Shown in pieces: positions 45,366 through 56,875 of a stretch of 64,000 bases of DNA; position 1 is the stretch's first letter, and every line of letters begins with the position of its first letter. The translations under genes and the position numbers were made by a program. Under the pieces are notes generated by a model. It did not search any database. It saw only the letters and a list, made by a program, of their open reading frames with translations, and had not been told where the DNA came from. Origin of the DNA: Isoetes taiwanensis (taxonomy: Eukaryota; Streptophyta; Lycopodiopsida; Isoetales; Isoetaceae); contig JAJEKV010000002.1 of NCBI GenBank assembly GCA_021234155.1, forward strand, positions 40,413,841 to 40,477,840, in the 5' to 3' direction.

Positions 45366-45538
45366 GGGTGCTTTCCCATGGACGGCCGGACCTGGATGAG
45401 GTCAGGCCCAGGTCCAAAAGTATTTTCTGAATGAGGTTCTTAACCTTAGCCACTCCGGTTCTGGGCTCATGGGAACATCGGAAAAGCAGACCAGACCTTC
45501 AGGAAACCTGGAGGTTTTCTGCCCATCGGAAAGCACCC
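45366..45538. mobile_element. Tourist-like (PIF/Harbinger) MITE, 173 bp
   Basis: Begins GGGTGCTTTCCCATGG and ends with the inverted CCCATCGGAAAGCACCC, flanked on both sides by TTA (45363-45365 and 45539-45541). A GGG-starting terminal inverted repeat with a TTA duplication is characteristic of PIF/Harbinger-derived MITEs. The related copy at 50848-51033 lies in the opposite orientation. No coding capacity. Confidence 0.8.
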
Positions 45539-45541
45539 TTA

Positions 45542-46737
45542 GGATCTAACTGGGTTCAGTGTACGTAATGAAAAGTGTACGTAATGAAAAGTGAAGGCAT
45601 TACGATAGAACATGATATGTTTATTATCCAGTTTTCTTGTTGTTAACAGTAAACTCACTTTAAGTGAAATAAGAAAGAAATAAGCAATATACTGATCAAC
45701 ATGGTTTCTTCTCTCCCTCCCTCCCTTCCTCCCTCCCATTTGAACCTCCCTCCCTCCCGTTTGAACCTCAAATTGGATGTCTAATTATATATGGTGGGTG
45801 TCATAGTTTCCTTGGCATTGGAAAGGGAAATAGGTGCATGCTCCCTTACAAAAATCTAAAAAATGTTTCTACTACCGAAAAAAGAATTACAAAGTCTAGT
45901 CGTTAGATGTTTAGATATGCCTAAAATATGCTTCAAGCTGTCAAAACTAACCCTCAATTCAATTTTATTCTAACGAATTGTCCCTTGATCAGGAGCAATA
46001 AAAAGGTGTTGAATTGATGTTTAAGAAAGCAACAAGGAATATACTATATTCGTATAAAGAATAAATAACGTAACTAGATTGGTATCCCTGCCTCATTTAA
46101 CAGTTAAGTTAGTTCTTAACTGAGTTACGTATACCTTCTAGGTCACTTAACTTCTAGTTTAAAATGGGGGGTTCAGTTAAACTTTTAACTCAACTTAACT
46201 TAACTATTATCAGTATGAAAGTGGTCTGGTTAAGTTAACCATAGGTAAAATTTAACCAAATTCTATAACTAGTAGTAACTTAAGTGCTAGTGTGAAAGCA
46301 AGTTTCCGTTATTTGTCCTATTTAACCTATCCTAATCACTGGTAAGAATTGACCCATATTCTTGAAGGCAATATGCTATGTATAATTTGCGCTAAAGGTA
46401 TACTCTAAAGGTGGGATTTTAAAACTGTCGAAGGTGGCAAGGCTGTATTCGTGTAGGTCTCAAGGTGGGATTTTCAGAACTGGGCAATTTGTTCGAAGAG
46501 TATGCTCTTCGAGAGAAAAAAAAAAAAAACGAGTCTGGATACGTACATTCTTACTCATACAATACGGGAGAAATCCTACAACTACTTCGATGGCAAAATT
46601 GAACAAAATCAATTATAAGAACATTGCTTCACTTTGGTGGCGTATAAGTGCTATTATTTCCTTTCTTCCATTTCTTTGTGTCACCCTAGGGCTTAAGCTG
46701 CAAGAGGCGGCAAGCAAAGTTTTGAGCAGCATCGACC
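45542..46737. other. Intergenic region upstream of CCT6
   Basis: Contains CCTCCCTCCCTTCC-type tracts near 45713-45765, a stretch of TTAACT-rich simple sequence (46100-46290) and an A-run at 46517-46529. The CCT6 promoter should lie in the last few hundred bases. No clear TATA box is seen. Confidence 0.5.
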
Positions 46738-49700
46738 ATGGCGTTGCGTGTGCTCAATCCTAACGCAGAGGTTCTTAATAAATCGGCAGCCCTGTACATG
46801 AATATCAATGCTGCCAGGGGTCTCCAGGATGTTTTACGCTCTAATCTGGGACCCAAGGGGACCATCAAAATGTAGGTCAAATCTCCACTCTTTTATTACT
46901 AGTTCCATTTCATCTTTATAGCTCAAGGAAGATGTAAACTTCATCGATACTAATGCTGTCGATATGTTTTGTGAAAGATCCTCCATTTCCTGTTTATAAG
47001 GATCATCTATTTTGCAGTATGAATCTGTTATAGTGCCATCTAGCCCCTCAAGTAGCAACACTTCTGTACAGCCGCTTTTTTATTTTTTTGAATGAAAATA
47101 CCATCAATCATCCTGCTGAGTGTCTTAAAACTTTTGCCGGACTTTGGAAAATGCCATTAGAACAATTGCATATTCTTGTACTGTGAGCCTAACTTGGCTT
47201 TTCTTATACATTTTCATGTGCAGGCTCGTTGGGGGTGCAGGTGATATCAAGTTAACAAAAGATGGAAACACACTTCTTAAAGAGATGGTAAATCAACCTC
47301 CGTTTGTTTTGCTTATACACATTTTTGAAAAGGAATATTCATTATTGGCTTCATTTGGTATAGCAAATTCAAAGCCCAACTGCCATCATGATTGCTCGAA
47401 CAGCAGTTGCACAAGATGACATCAGTGGTGATGGAACAACAACTACAGTTCTTCTCATTGGGGAACTGATGAAGCAGTCTGAGCGTTTTATTAGTGAAGG
47501 TATTCAACTGTTTTTAATAGATTTATAATTAAAAGGAGAAGCTTAGGTAAATATCTGAAGACCTGTGGGCATTCCAGTTTTAACCATCATAAATTTTCCC
47601 AGTCTCAGATAGCATGCAAAAATCCTTATTGTGCCTTTTGAAGTTTGGTCTGTGATTTTCTTATTTAGTTCCCATTGCTGAAAGTATTATTTTCAAAGTT
47701 GAAATAGTGATTTGTCTAAAGGGATGCTTAATCAGGCCAATTTCCATAATATAATTATCAGATTGCATATGGTTCAGCATATTCTAAACCAGTGGCTTTA
47801 TATTGCAGGCATGCACCCCCGTGTGGTAGTGGATGGTTTTGATATTGCTAAAAGAGCTACCTTGGAGTTTCTTGAAAGGTTTAAAACTCCAGTCCAGATT
47901 GGCCGGTCTCCAGATAAGGAGATTCTGAGAATGGTTGCTAGAACAACTCTAAGAACTAAAGTATGTATAATGCTAGACCTTCTGCAAGTGCTATAGTTTT
48001 AATGCCTGATTATGTCTTTGTGGTCTGCTTAGGTGCATGAGGAACTTGCTGACCAGTTGACAGATATTGTTGTCAATGCGGTAAAATTCTGTGGCCTTTT
48101 TTTCCTGAAGCAGCGTTTTCACAGTTATTTTGACTGATGCATCATTATGCGAATTCTTGATTATTTCCTTAAAGAAGGGAGATCATCACATCATAAGAAA
48201 GCAGAACTTAGGAATTTGGTTCTGACTGGATGCTGCATGTACTTTTAGGTTCTTTGTATCAGGAAGCCAGAGGAATCGATTGACCTATTCATGGTGGAAA
48301 TCATGCACATGAGACATAAATTTGAAATGGACTCTCGTTTGGTATGCATATTTTACCTGGTGTTATGTCTGTTACAATGAGGTAGTGATTATATGCACAT
48401 ATAGGTTGAAGGTTTGGTTCTTGATCATGGTGCACGTCACCCAGATATGAAAAAACGAGTTGAAAACTGTTACATTTTGACATGCAACGTATCACTTGAA
48501 TATGAGAAGAGGTAAGTTATTGTCTCACATGATAAACATATGACCATTCACACTGTAGATTCTACATGGAAAACTCTACGATTCATTTTTTAATTTTTAA
48601 AAGCTTTACTCTTGCTACTGTTTTGTGGAATAATCAAGTCTCTGCGATATTTCTTATTCCTTGTGACGGTTTTGTTTGGCAGTGAGATCAATGCAGGCTT
48701 CTTCTATCAGAATGCAGAACAAAGGGAAAAAATGGTTGCTGCTGAACGGAGACAGGTTGATGAAAAAGTCATGAAGATAATTGCTCTAAAGAAGAAGGTA
48801 AAAATGTTTTGATGTTCTGCACTGTTTGTGACACGTAATGAGAAGCTAACTGGATGTTCATGGCTTTTCAAGGTCTGCGATGGAACCGACAAGAACTTTG
48901 TTGTTATCAATCAGAAAGGAATTGATCCCATGTCACTTGACTTATTTGCACGGGAAGGGGTAATATTCTTATGCCATTAAATTTGTTCTCTGTGAATCTG
49001 TTTTACTTATAGAGCCTAGGAACATCATGTTATACAACAGAAAATTGGAGTATTATGGTTTCACTTATTTTGTTTGTATTCTCTCAGATTGTGGCTCTAA
49101 GAAGAGCAAAACGACGGAACATGGAGCGTTTGGTTTTAACCTGTGGTGGGGAGGCTGTAGACTCCGTTGAAGGTCTCACTGCAGATGTACTAGGGTGGGC
49201 AGGACTTGTTTATGAACATGTTCTTGGTGAGGAGAAATATACTTTTGTGGAAAATGTAAAGAATCCACATTCATGTACCATATTGATAAAAGGTATTAGT
49301 TATTATATTACGTTTTTTACATTAAGTTAAAGTGGTGGTTTCAAAGCATTAAATGCTTGCCCATGCAACGTGATGTCTTAAAGATCGTCAATTTTACAGG
49401 TCCAGATGATCATACTATTGCCCAGATAAAAGATGCAGTTCGGGATGGGCTACGATCTGTTAAAAATACTATAGAAGATGAAGCAATCGTTTTGGTATGT
49501 TTCTCTTTTGGATTTTCTCTTGATTGATATCTCGCCTGAATTTGATACAAATTAAAATATGTTCACTAGGGAGGAGGGGCATTTGAAGTTGCAGCGCGGC
49601 AGTATCTGTTTAATGAAGTGAAGAAAACTGTTCAAGGGGTGAGCATGTCTTCATATGTGATTGTTTTATAGATCTCATATTTCAAAAACTGATGAATGCT

Positions 49701-50176
49701 TTTTGCAGCGAGCACAACTAGGAGTTGAAGCATTTGCAGATGCACTGCTTGTTGTTCCCAAGACTTTAGCAGAGAATGCTGGTCTTGACACACAAGATGC
49801 ATTAATCACTCTTCGGGTAAGTTGTACGTTTTCAGTAATTAACTGCTTAGATATGCCATCATTTCAAGCAAGAATGATACTTATTCAGTATATAACAGTC
49901 GGAGCATGATAATGGTAACGTTGTGGGGTTAAATATCAACACTGGGGATCCCATGGATCCTCAACTTGAAGGGGTGTTTGACAATTACTCAGTCAAACGG
50001 CAGATTATTAATTCTGCGTAAGTTTTCTTTTCCTTGAATGGGGGTGGTTGTCCGAGTTATAAATAAATCACTCATGTCTTGCATATTTTGTTTGTGTGTG
50101 CAGGCCAGTAATAGCTTCACAATTACTACTTGTAGATGAAGTTATCCGAGGGGGCCGCAATATGAGGAAGGGCTAG
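46738..50176 (+). CDS. CCT6: CCT6, T-complex protein 1 subunit zeta (cytosolic chaperonin)
   Basis: Subunit of the eight-member TRiC/CCT ring that folds actin, tubulin and other cytosolic proteins using ATP. Fifteen exons join in frame: 46738-46871, 47224-47287, 47364-47499, 47809-47960, 48033-48080, 48249-48341, 48405-48511, 48683-48797, 48873-48959, 49088-49292, 49400-49494, 49570-49638, 49709-49816, 49899-50017, 50104-50176. The total is 1605 nt, 534 residues, the normal family length. Group II chaperonin signatures are present: [17 protein letters not shown] at residues 29-45, GDIKLTKDG at 51-59, the ATP-site GDGTTT at 88-93, [40 protein letters not shown], and the C-terminal [10 protein letters not shown]. 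Every intron has GT/AG ends. It appears intact and functional, and zeta identity follows from the closeness of all these blocks to CCT6. Confidence 0.95.
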
Positions 50177-50844
50177 TTGGGTACTTTTCTTGTGAATAAT
50201 ACAAATTTTGCCCACTATCATAAGTTCAAAGCGGAAGAGTTTGAAAGCTTGAAAGAGTGCATGATACTTTATTTTCTCAATGTAATTTCTTAATGAAGAA
50301 TTCAAAGAGTTAGTCCTTACACTAGCAAAAATGGAGAGAACAGTGTTTTATGGGTCTATATGAAAATAGCTTGGGGATTGTATGAAATTATTCAACGCTT
50401 TTAGTTTTCAAACCGGTTCAAATTATCAAATTGCTAGACTCTGCATGAGAGGCTCTCCATTTTTGGCGCACATTTTGAAGAATCAAATTATCGATGTGCT
50501 TAAGATCGTCAAACTGTATCACTTGAGATTTCTGTTTGTGAAGATCTAACAGCATATACACAGCATTAGGGATTGTGGCCTTTGTCGCATCATCAATACA
50601 AAGGAGAAGCAGCTTCAATGCGAAGGCAGAGAAGGAAACCTTCAACCGTTTTGTATGTGGCCTTTGTCATATCAAGTCAAAGGCCATTGCAAGCTCGGCC
50701 ATTGCAATCGAATGAAAGTGAATAGTATATAATGTATTTATCTACCCCATGCAACGATAGCCTATGCAATGATGCAGGGGCCTTGCATGGATGACAGACG
50801 AGGCATGATTCATAGGTTTTGAAGCTCGGAAAGCATGGCTAGCC
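50177..50844. other. CCT6 3' flank
   Basis: Contains the CCT6 3' UTR and AT-rich DNA. A 75-codon minus-strand frame (50645-50418) has a Leu-rich start and a Lys/Gln-rich tail but no recognisable domain. I do not call it a gene. Confidence 0.5.
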
Positions 50845-50847
50845 TTA

Positions 50848-51033
50848 GGGTGCTTTTGTATGGCAGAAAACCTCCAGGTTTCCTGAAGGTCTGGTCTGCT
50901 ATTCCAATGTTCCCATGAGCTAAGAACCTGAGTGGCTGAGGTTAAGAACCGCATTTGGAAAGTAATCTCGACGATTACTTTTGGACCTGGGTCTGACCTC
51001 ATCCCAGGTTCGTCCGTCCATGGGAAAGCGCCC
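50848..51033. mobile_element. Tourist-like (PIF/Harbinger) MITE, 186 bp, inverted relative to the 45.4-kb copy
   Basis: Begins GGGTGCTTTTGTATGG and ends CCATGGGAAAGCGCCC, flanked by TTA on both sides (50845-50847 and 51034-51036). The inner sequence AAAACCTCCAGGTTTCCTGA matches the reverse complement of the copy at 45366-45538. Confidence 0.8.
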
Positions 51034-51310
51034 TTAGACCTGCCCCGCGCATGAACAAGGTTTCCTACAAACCCGTGCAACTTGATATCAGGGGGAAATA
51101 CTTTAGAACAAGTCTAGAACAGGACAAAAGTCACCAACAACTGCCTTGCAAGAAGACAAAAGAATAACAACTTGAGTGTGGAGAAATAGATATGCCTTCA
51201 TTTGTACGAGGTTTCAACCTGGCTCCGCTCAGTTCAGCTGTTCATGGGAACCCCTTCGCTAAAGACCCGATCGAGAGGAAACCTTTAGGTTTTGAGCTCA
51301 GGGGAGACCC

Positions 51311-51390
51311 CCCTTAATCCAGATTTGTTTGTGAAACTGATGCGCCACTCCCCTTAATCCAGATTTGTTTGTGAAACTGATGCGCCACCC
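51311..51390. repeat. 40-bp tandem repeat, two copies
   Basis: CCCTTAATCCAGATTTGTTT and the next twenty bases repeat exactly at 51311 and 51351. Confidence 0.93.
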
Positions 51391-52174
51391 TTCTTGTTCT
51401 TTTTGGACTCGTGCATGAATTTGTGGTTGATTCAAGTGGCGCTCTGTTTTTGAAGTCATTATTTCTATGCTTCTTAGTTTGGACCCATTCAAGGTTGGAT
51501 AAATTCAAATTGCATCAATTGCTTTCTTAGGTTGGGGACACTTAAGAGGTGTGAACACGTTAAATTGTCAAAAAATGGTCCAATTGATTCAATCAAGGTG
51601 TCATTGGATACCTAATCAGATATGCCATATGTCAAAAAATTGCCCTTAAAAAAAATCTAGGGTGAAAAAGTTATGTGGCTCCGAAGTCAGGGGGTATAAG
51701 TGCCCGCATCGTCACACATGTTGCCTATTATGCCATGTCTGGAGCCTACTTTCGCGCCCCCCAAAGCCCTCCGGTCGCTAACTAGGTCGCTAGGTTTCGT
51801 GCAATTACGATCCAGCCTTCACTGCTAGATAGACCTTATCTCGCCATATGCGTAACCCTATCCCCTCACACAAGGTTCCGCTTCACGTCCCCTCATGGCC
51901 TGGCATCGCGGTGGTAGCTTGATCGACGGCCTCACGCAAATATCGCGGTCGCGTTGCCCGAAATGGCTATCATGGCCCAACGGTCCACTGAACGCTAATA
52001 TAGGGAACATCATTTGCTACCATTTATGGCCCCTTTGCTTGCTTTTGCCAAAAAATCCTCTCCTCTAAGACGATCAATCTACCCCCAAACAACACTTCTC
52101 CGTAGAATTTGGGAGGCTCGTGGATTCCAGTGCTTCGCACAAATGGACGGCGGCCCCATCATGCCATTTCGGGC

Positions 52175-52182
52175 TATAAAAG
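52175..52182 (+). promoter_or_regulatory. TATA box
   Basis: GGGCTATAAAAGGTGAGG has a strong TATA core. It is followed about 30 bp later by a CT-rich region and a possible 5' UTR, with an AAG/GTTAATG donor-like site near 52285. It may drive the small frame below. Confidence 0.5.
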
Positions 52183-52369
52183 GTGAGGCTTTTTTCTTCA
52201 ATTGGCATCCCTTCTAAAGTTTGCAGCTCGTTTCAGCCTGCTTCAGTTCGTCTGCATTCCTGCATCAGTTCAACTCCGAGCTCAAGGTTAATGTATTCTA
52301 TTCTAAGTGCCTATGGTTGTAGTATATAGTTTATCTAATTCATGTCCTCTTGGTCTGCTGCATAATGGA

Positions 52370-52655
52370 AGGGCAATGGAGGCGTCGCCAAGGCATAACA
52401 GGAGGCGGGTAGCTTCCCAGCATGCCCTCTCCTTCGAAGAAGAGAAAGTGCCGTTATTTGGATGCCTCCCAACAGATAGAGGAGCTTGGCTCCTTTACGT
52501 TAAAGAACTGCCTTGTTAATCAGGAGGAAATCTCCACTGCGGCTGCCTCCAATCTCAATGTTGTGGTCACACCTGAGGTCTCTGGTCAGATCCAGCATGC
52601 AAAAGGTGAGCATGACATGGTTCACTGCAGCGTGATGGTGGCTGAGGTCGGGTAA
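52370..52655 (+). CDS. Small uncharacterised ORF downstream of a TATA box
   Basis: The frame starting at 52422 encodes MPSPSKKRKCRYLDASQQIE and ELGSFTLKN, then a Val/Ala-rich part ending MVAEVG at 52655. Another short frame starts at 52376 (MEASPRHNRRRVASQ). The early KKRK basic cluster could be a nuclear signal. A TATA box lies 200-250 bp upstream, so it may be transcribed. The domain is unknown. It could be the 5' exon of a transposon gene, since a transposase relic lies 1.2 kb downstream on the other strand. Confidence 0.3.
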
Positions 52656-53099
52656 AATTCGAAAGGCCTGTGGTGAACACATGCTGATTCTGCTTGGCCA
52701 AATGGACGATCCTTAGAAATAAGCCATGTTTTTATATGCCCTTTTATATGCCCATTTTCATATCTATTTGCCTATGATTATGCGTGTTTCTTTTTTGTTG
52801 TTGTGCCATTTCGCGAGAGTAGTTTGCCAAAGGCATTTTCTGGATTCAACAATGTAATTGCCTGAGAGGCACTATGAATGAAAGATGTTATTGCATCACA
52901 AAATTTGATCACACAACAAGTTTTATGGCTTTTTGCTATCATGGCTTTTTTGGCCATTAACAATATTTTCTATTCTTCTACTGTCTCGTCCGAGTTATAA
53001 CCATCCTGCATGAATTGATCAGATTTAATAACAAATCATAGGGGTCTGTCCATTCAAAACCACAGGCAACAGATAGCATACCTTATCTGCAACATTCGT

Positions 53100-53655
53100 A
53101 TTTAAAGAGATGGTGTTGCCTCTTGGACCTGCATAGGGTAGGGGTGTTACCAAATGTTCTATTGAATAAGATGTATAATGAAAGGTGCATACCTGTGCCA
53201 TGTCTGCTCTCCAAACCCTGAAAAAACCCTCATCCATGCCCCATGATGTAGCAAGGGCCTGGGCATCTACACCTATTTCAGCCATCTCCCTAATGTGCCT
53301 GGCCTTGTCAATTGCAGGCACATCTTCATTTCCTGGCCCTGTGTTGGCTGCAACATAATTAATCCAATCTTGTGTGTCCATCCCCAGAGTGCAAGAGGGT
53401 TGAATTGTCTTTGACTGTGGCAAGATCCCATCTCTTCAAGGGGCTTTTAATGTTGCTTACCTTGTTAGGTGTAGGTCTGACCAATGGAATACACTCCTCT
53501 ATGCTGATTGACTGGGGGTTGACCTCGTCTCCTTCACATAAACTACACTCCACATCTTGTGTATGGATTTGGTTGAGTGCCAAGCTGCCATTACATACAC
53601 GCATACAGTCTTGTTGGTTGCTCGGTACATAGGCCTTATAATTATCCTCATCCAC
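53100..53655 (-). pseudogene. Minus-strand unknown protein relic with a clear intron
   Basis: The minus strand from 53655 reads MDEDNYKAYVPSNQQDCMRV through a Cys/Glu/Asp-rich region to SPLKRWDLATVKD. After a frame change near 53390 it continues as MDTQDWINYVAANTGPGNED, HIREMAEIGVDAQALATSWG and VWRADMAQ, to a GTATGC donor at about 53192. A short exon (about 53131-53088) after TATGCAG would finish it with VQEATPSL and a stop. I do not recognise the family. It lies about 150-200 bp downstream of the pogo-like transposase relic on the same strand, so it may belong to the same transposon. Confidence 0.35.
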
Positions 53656-53799
53656 AGTAGGTGCACTGCAATGAGTAGGACTCTTGCCCTGTTTTCATTT
53701 CATCCTGAGCCTAGCAGCCAGCCTCCTTTGCTTTGCAGCCTCGTTCAATGGTTTCTGACAACCAAATACAGCCTGAACTCTTGATTGGCTAGATAGATA

Positions 53800-54660
53800 C
53801 ATGAATTCCCTCAGCCTCTTAGTGTTGGCCTCATACAAGGCCTCTGTCTACTCTCCCTTTCTGCTCTGTTTGCAACAGCCCTTTGGCTGGCCTCCTCTTT
53901 CTCTGCCCTCCTCTTTGCTGCCTCAATCTTCTTGAGGGCTATCTGTTCCCTCTTAAGCCTTTCAGTCTCTTCCCTCCTTGTCTTCTCTGCTGCAAGTGCT
54001 TGGCAGAACCCATCATTGCTGATATGAACTCTACCATGCAGATTAGGAGCAATGCCCCTCCTTCTCGAGGCTGTTCCTTGTGTACTTTATTCTGCTTGAC
54101 CCTGTGAAGTTTGGCCACAATGACTTCCCATGCCATGCTGTAGGAGGACCTGTTGCATGGTCCCATGTGTAGCCCCAGCATGTTCACGTGATGCCTGGAC
54201 GTGCTTCTTCCATTGTAGATCCACTTCTTGCATGTTGTAACCCTCTACAACATGGGCTTCCATATTCAAGCCCTGCACACAGGCTTCGAATTGCTCCAAT
54301 GATTCATGCATGACATTGGGTACAACATTCTCATGTTCTTCTCCAACCTCATTTGATGGTTGTCTAATGGATGGTGCTGGCACATACACGTCTTCTCTTG
54401 CAAACCTTGACCCTTCCCTTCCCTGAACCACATTTGTTGGGTTAAACGGCCATATTCCAGTTGCCATGAAACCCGCCTTTATGTTGGAGACTGTTAGACC
54501 AGCTGCAATGGACTGGGAAATCAGCTCAGCTATGTCTTCCCTCTTTGATTCAGTCCTACACTTCTTCGCCATATAGTCTGCCCTAAGTCTTTTGAACACG
54601 CCATAGCTACAGTCCATTTGCCATAGCCAAAGATCTGTTTTGAACATACTCCGTCCGCCA
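53800..54660 (-). mobile_element. Decayed pogo/Tigger-like DDE transposase, C-terminal part
   Basis: The minus strand (54600-54087) encodes YGVFKRLRADYMAKKCRTES, ELISQSIAAGLTVSNIKAGF and MATGIWPFNPTNVVQGREGS, the typical C-terminal block of pogo/Tigger (DDE_1) transposases. In these the third catalytic region is followed by a K-AGF...TGI-PFNP motif. After a frameshift near 54090 a coiled-coil tail continues (QALAAEKTRREETERLKREQ). The N-terminal helix-turn-helix and the first DDE residues are missing. Upstream is replaced by degenerate CCATAGC repeats, so the copy is 5'-truncated and inactive. Confidence 0.6.
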
Positions 54661-54745
54661 TAGCCAGGGCTTGGGATTAAACAGGGTCCATCTACCATAG
54701 CGAGATCTCTGGTTTGAAGCAAGCAAGCAAGCAAGCAAGCAAGGA
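54605..54745. repeat. Degenerate CCATAGC repeat and (GCAA)n tract
   Basis: About three loose ~44-bp units containing CCATAGC(C/G)A(G/A) and AGATCT run from 54605 to 54715. A GCAA microsatellite (about 54717-54741) follows. Confidence 0.65.
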
Positions 54746-54964
54746 TTTGGCAAAGAAGGAAGTTTAGAAAGCATGGCTCTATTTTGAAGCAAGCAGGGAT
54801 TTGACAAAGGAGTCGGGATTTGTTTAGAAAGTAGGGATCATTTCACTGGATATTTCACTACATATTTCATTGTACATTACAAAGACACAACAAATTACAC
54901 GATTTCATCTGGATTCAATCTCTGTTTACATATTTAAAACTAGAATTAAAAAAAAAAAAATCGA

Positions 54965-55310
54965 TGTCACGTTCCTCCTGCCTCTCCCTTTGTTTCTTTT
55001 CCTTCTCTTCCCTTCTTAGCTGTTTCTCCAAATCCTTCTGTCGTTTGAACTCATCCTTAACATTCTGTTCAATAATCAAAACAGTCGGAGGTTTCTTGGA
55101 CCTCCCTTTCTTCTTCCCTTTCCCAATCGATGCATAGCAACTGCCTAGCTATCCTCTTCGGCATCCTCATTTTGTAAAAACAAGGCCTAAAACATACCTG
55201 TACTCGTGTTGCTTCCGACTGCAGAGGAGTGATCAAGAGACGCCATCATCAAAACCACATGACATCAGCGGAAACATCCTCTTATTAGCAATTGGCAGTA
55301 GAAATTGGAA
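54965..55310 (-). repeat. Partial third copy of the 55.8-56.4 kb sequence
   Basis: A condensed, diverged copy of the segment at 55862-56400: the charged exon (here ending near GRSKKPPTVLIIEQN on the minus strand), CATAGCAACTGCCTAGCTATC at 55132, and a first exon beginning MASLDHSSAVGSNTST (minus strand from 55246). Its end supplies the sequence at which the large 5.99-kb-offset duplication begins. Confidence 0.75.
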
Positions 55311-55828
55311 ACAATTTCCCTTATAGGTATTTCCATTGTAGCCGACCATCTTAGTTGACTTTGCAAAAATAAATCATCAGGACAGTCCGCTCATCATCCG
55401 CTATAGAATTTCTTCAAGCTGAGTTGAACAGTTTAAAATGGTCTAGACGGTCATTCATACCATTGTTATAAGGTAAGGTAACTGGGACAAGATTCCCAGT
55501 TTAGCTGCGATCGACAGAGCCGGGAGCAACTAACTGGGAGTCTTGGACCAGTTAGCTTACCCTAATAATACCATAATTGAGTCGTCGTCGTTTGCATTTC
55601 TCCGTTTGCTTCTTGGCTCGAGCTTCTGGCTATGGTGTCTGTAGCTCTCCAGCCTTGCAGGATCTGAAACGCAATCGCCACTGAAACCCCATCGACGGAT
55701 CTGGAACCGCCATAGCCGGATCTGTCCGGTCGCCACTGAGACCCCATCGCCGGATCTGGAACCGCCATAGCCAGATCTATCCGATTGCTTTAGGGCACTT
55801 TTGTGCAAAAATCCACCAGCTCTATAGG

Positions 55829-56345
55829 TCATCGAGAATCTGTGCTCATGATTGTTATTCTGTGACGTTCTTCCTGCCTCTCCCTTTGTTTCTTTTCCTT
55901 CTCTTCCTTTCTTAGCTGTTTCTCCCAATCCTTCTGCCTTTTCAACTCATCATTGACATTCTGTTCAACAATCAAAACAGTCGGAGGTTTCTTGGACCTC
56001 CCTTTCTTCTTTCCTTTGCCAATCGATTCATGGGAGGCATCAGCCATAAGCATAAGATTATGCTACACATTTTCCACACCTAATTCTAACTGCTTAGATG
56101 GATTTTCAAGGAAGGTACTATTGTCGAAGAGAGCATGATCATCACTCTGAATTGGCTGCTGCATGGACCTCACAAGGCAGCATCATTGCTCACTGAAGGC
56201 CTGCCCTCGTCATCGACTATATGCCCAGAGCATAGCAACTGCCTAGCTATCATCTTCAGCATCCTAAATTTTGAAAAAACAAGGTCTAAAACATACCTGT
56301 ATTTGTGTTGCTTCCGGCTGCAGAGGAGTGATCAGGAGACGCCAT
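55829..56345 (-). pseudogene. Charged coiled-coil protein fragment with a separate first exon, copy 1
   Basis: On the minus strand a first exon at 56345-56297 encodes MASPDHSSAAGSNTNT and ends at a GTATGT donor. Downstream, 56053-55829 is open and encodes SHESIGKGKKKGRSKKPPTV, LIVEQNVNDELKRQKDWEKQ and a Lys/Glu/Arg-rich helix, ending MSTDSR. The frame in between contains MQQPIQSDDHALFDNSTFLE and a stop. The family is unknown. The sequence exists in three copies (54965, 55829, 61821), which suggests a transposon-borne or locally amplified gene rather than a single-copy host gene. Confidence 0.35.
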
Positions 56346-56610
56346 CACCAAAACCACATCATATCAGCGCAAACATCCTCTTATCAGCAATTGGCAGCAG
56401 AAATTAGAAACAAGCTGCCTTCCGACACGACATAGCAGATCAGGGATAAAATCAGATGCCCACGCGACATGCCTTCACAGTGAGCTAAAAAATGAACCAC
56501 TATATTTAACCAATATCATATTATCTAAAAACCATGATATATATGGCTTTCTATGCATGAATCTATTTGATATAATAGAATAGAATAGAATTTTTAGCGT
56601 GTCCACGGAG

Positions 56611-56722
56611 AATAGAATAGAATAGAATAGAATAGAATAGAATAGAATAGAATAGAATAGAATAGAATAGAATAGAATAGAATAGAATAGAATAGAATAG
56701 AATAGAATAGAATAGAATAGAA
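56611..56722. repeat. (AATAG)n pentanucleotide microsatellite, copy 1
   Basis: About 22 uninterrupted units. It is the same array as at 62603-62712 in the second duplicate. Frames that read as YSILF repeats are artefacts. Confidence 0.97.
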
Positions 56723-56875
56723 GAAAACCACATGCCATAGTGGTTTATCGATATATATAATGTTTTGTTATATTGTTTTTTATGTTGATTGTAGTGGTTT
56801 ATTAAAATAGTCGGTTTTTTATATAGTTTCATGCGACTATAGTGGTTCATCACAACTAGTAATGGTTTGTTAAAA

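Noticed and set aside
50418..50645. 75-codon minus-strand ORF downstream of CCT6
   Set aside because: No recognisable motif, no promoter or splice context. Length is within chance for AT-rich DNA.
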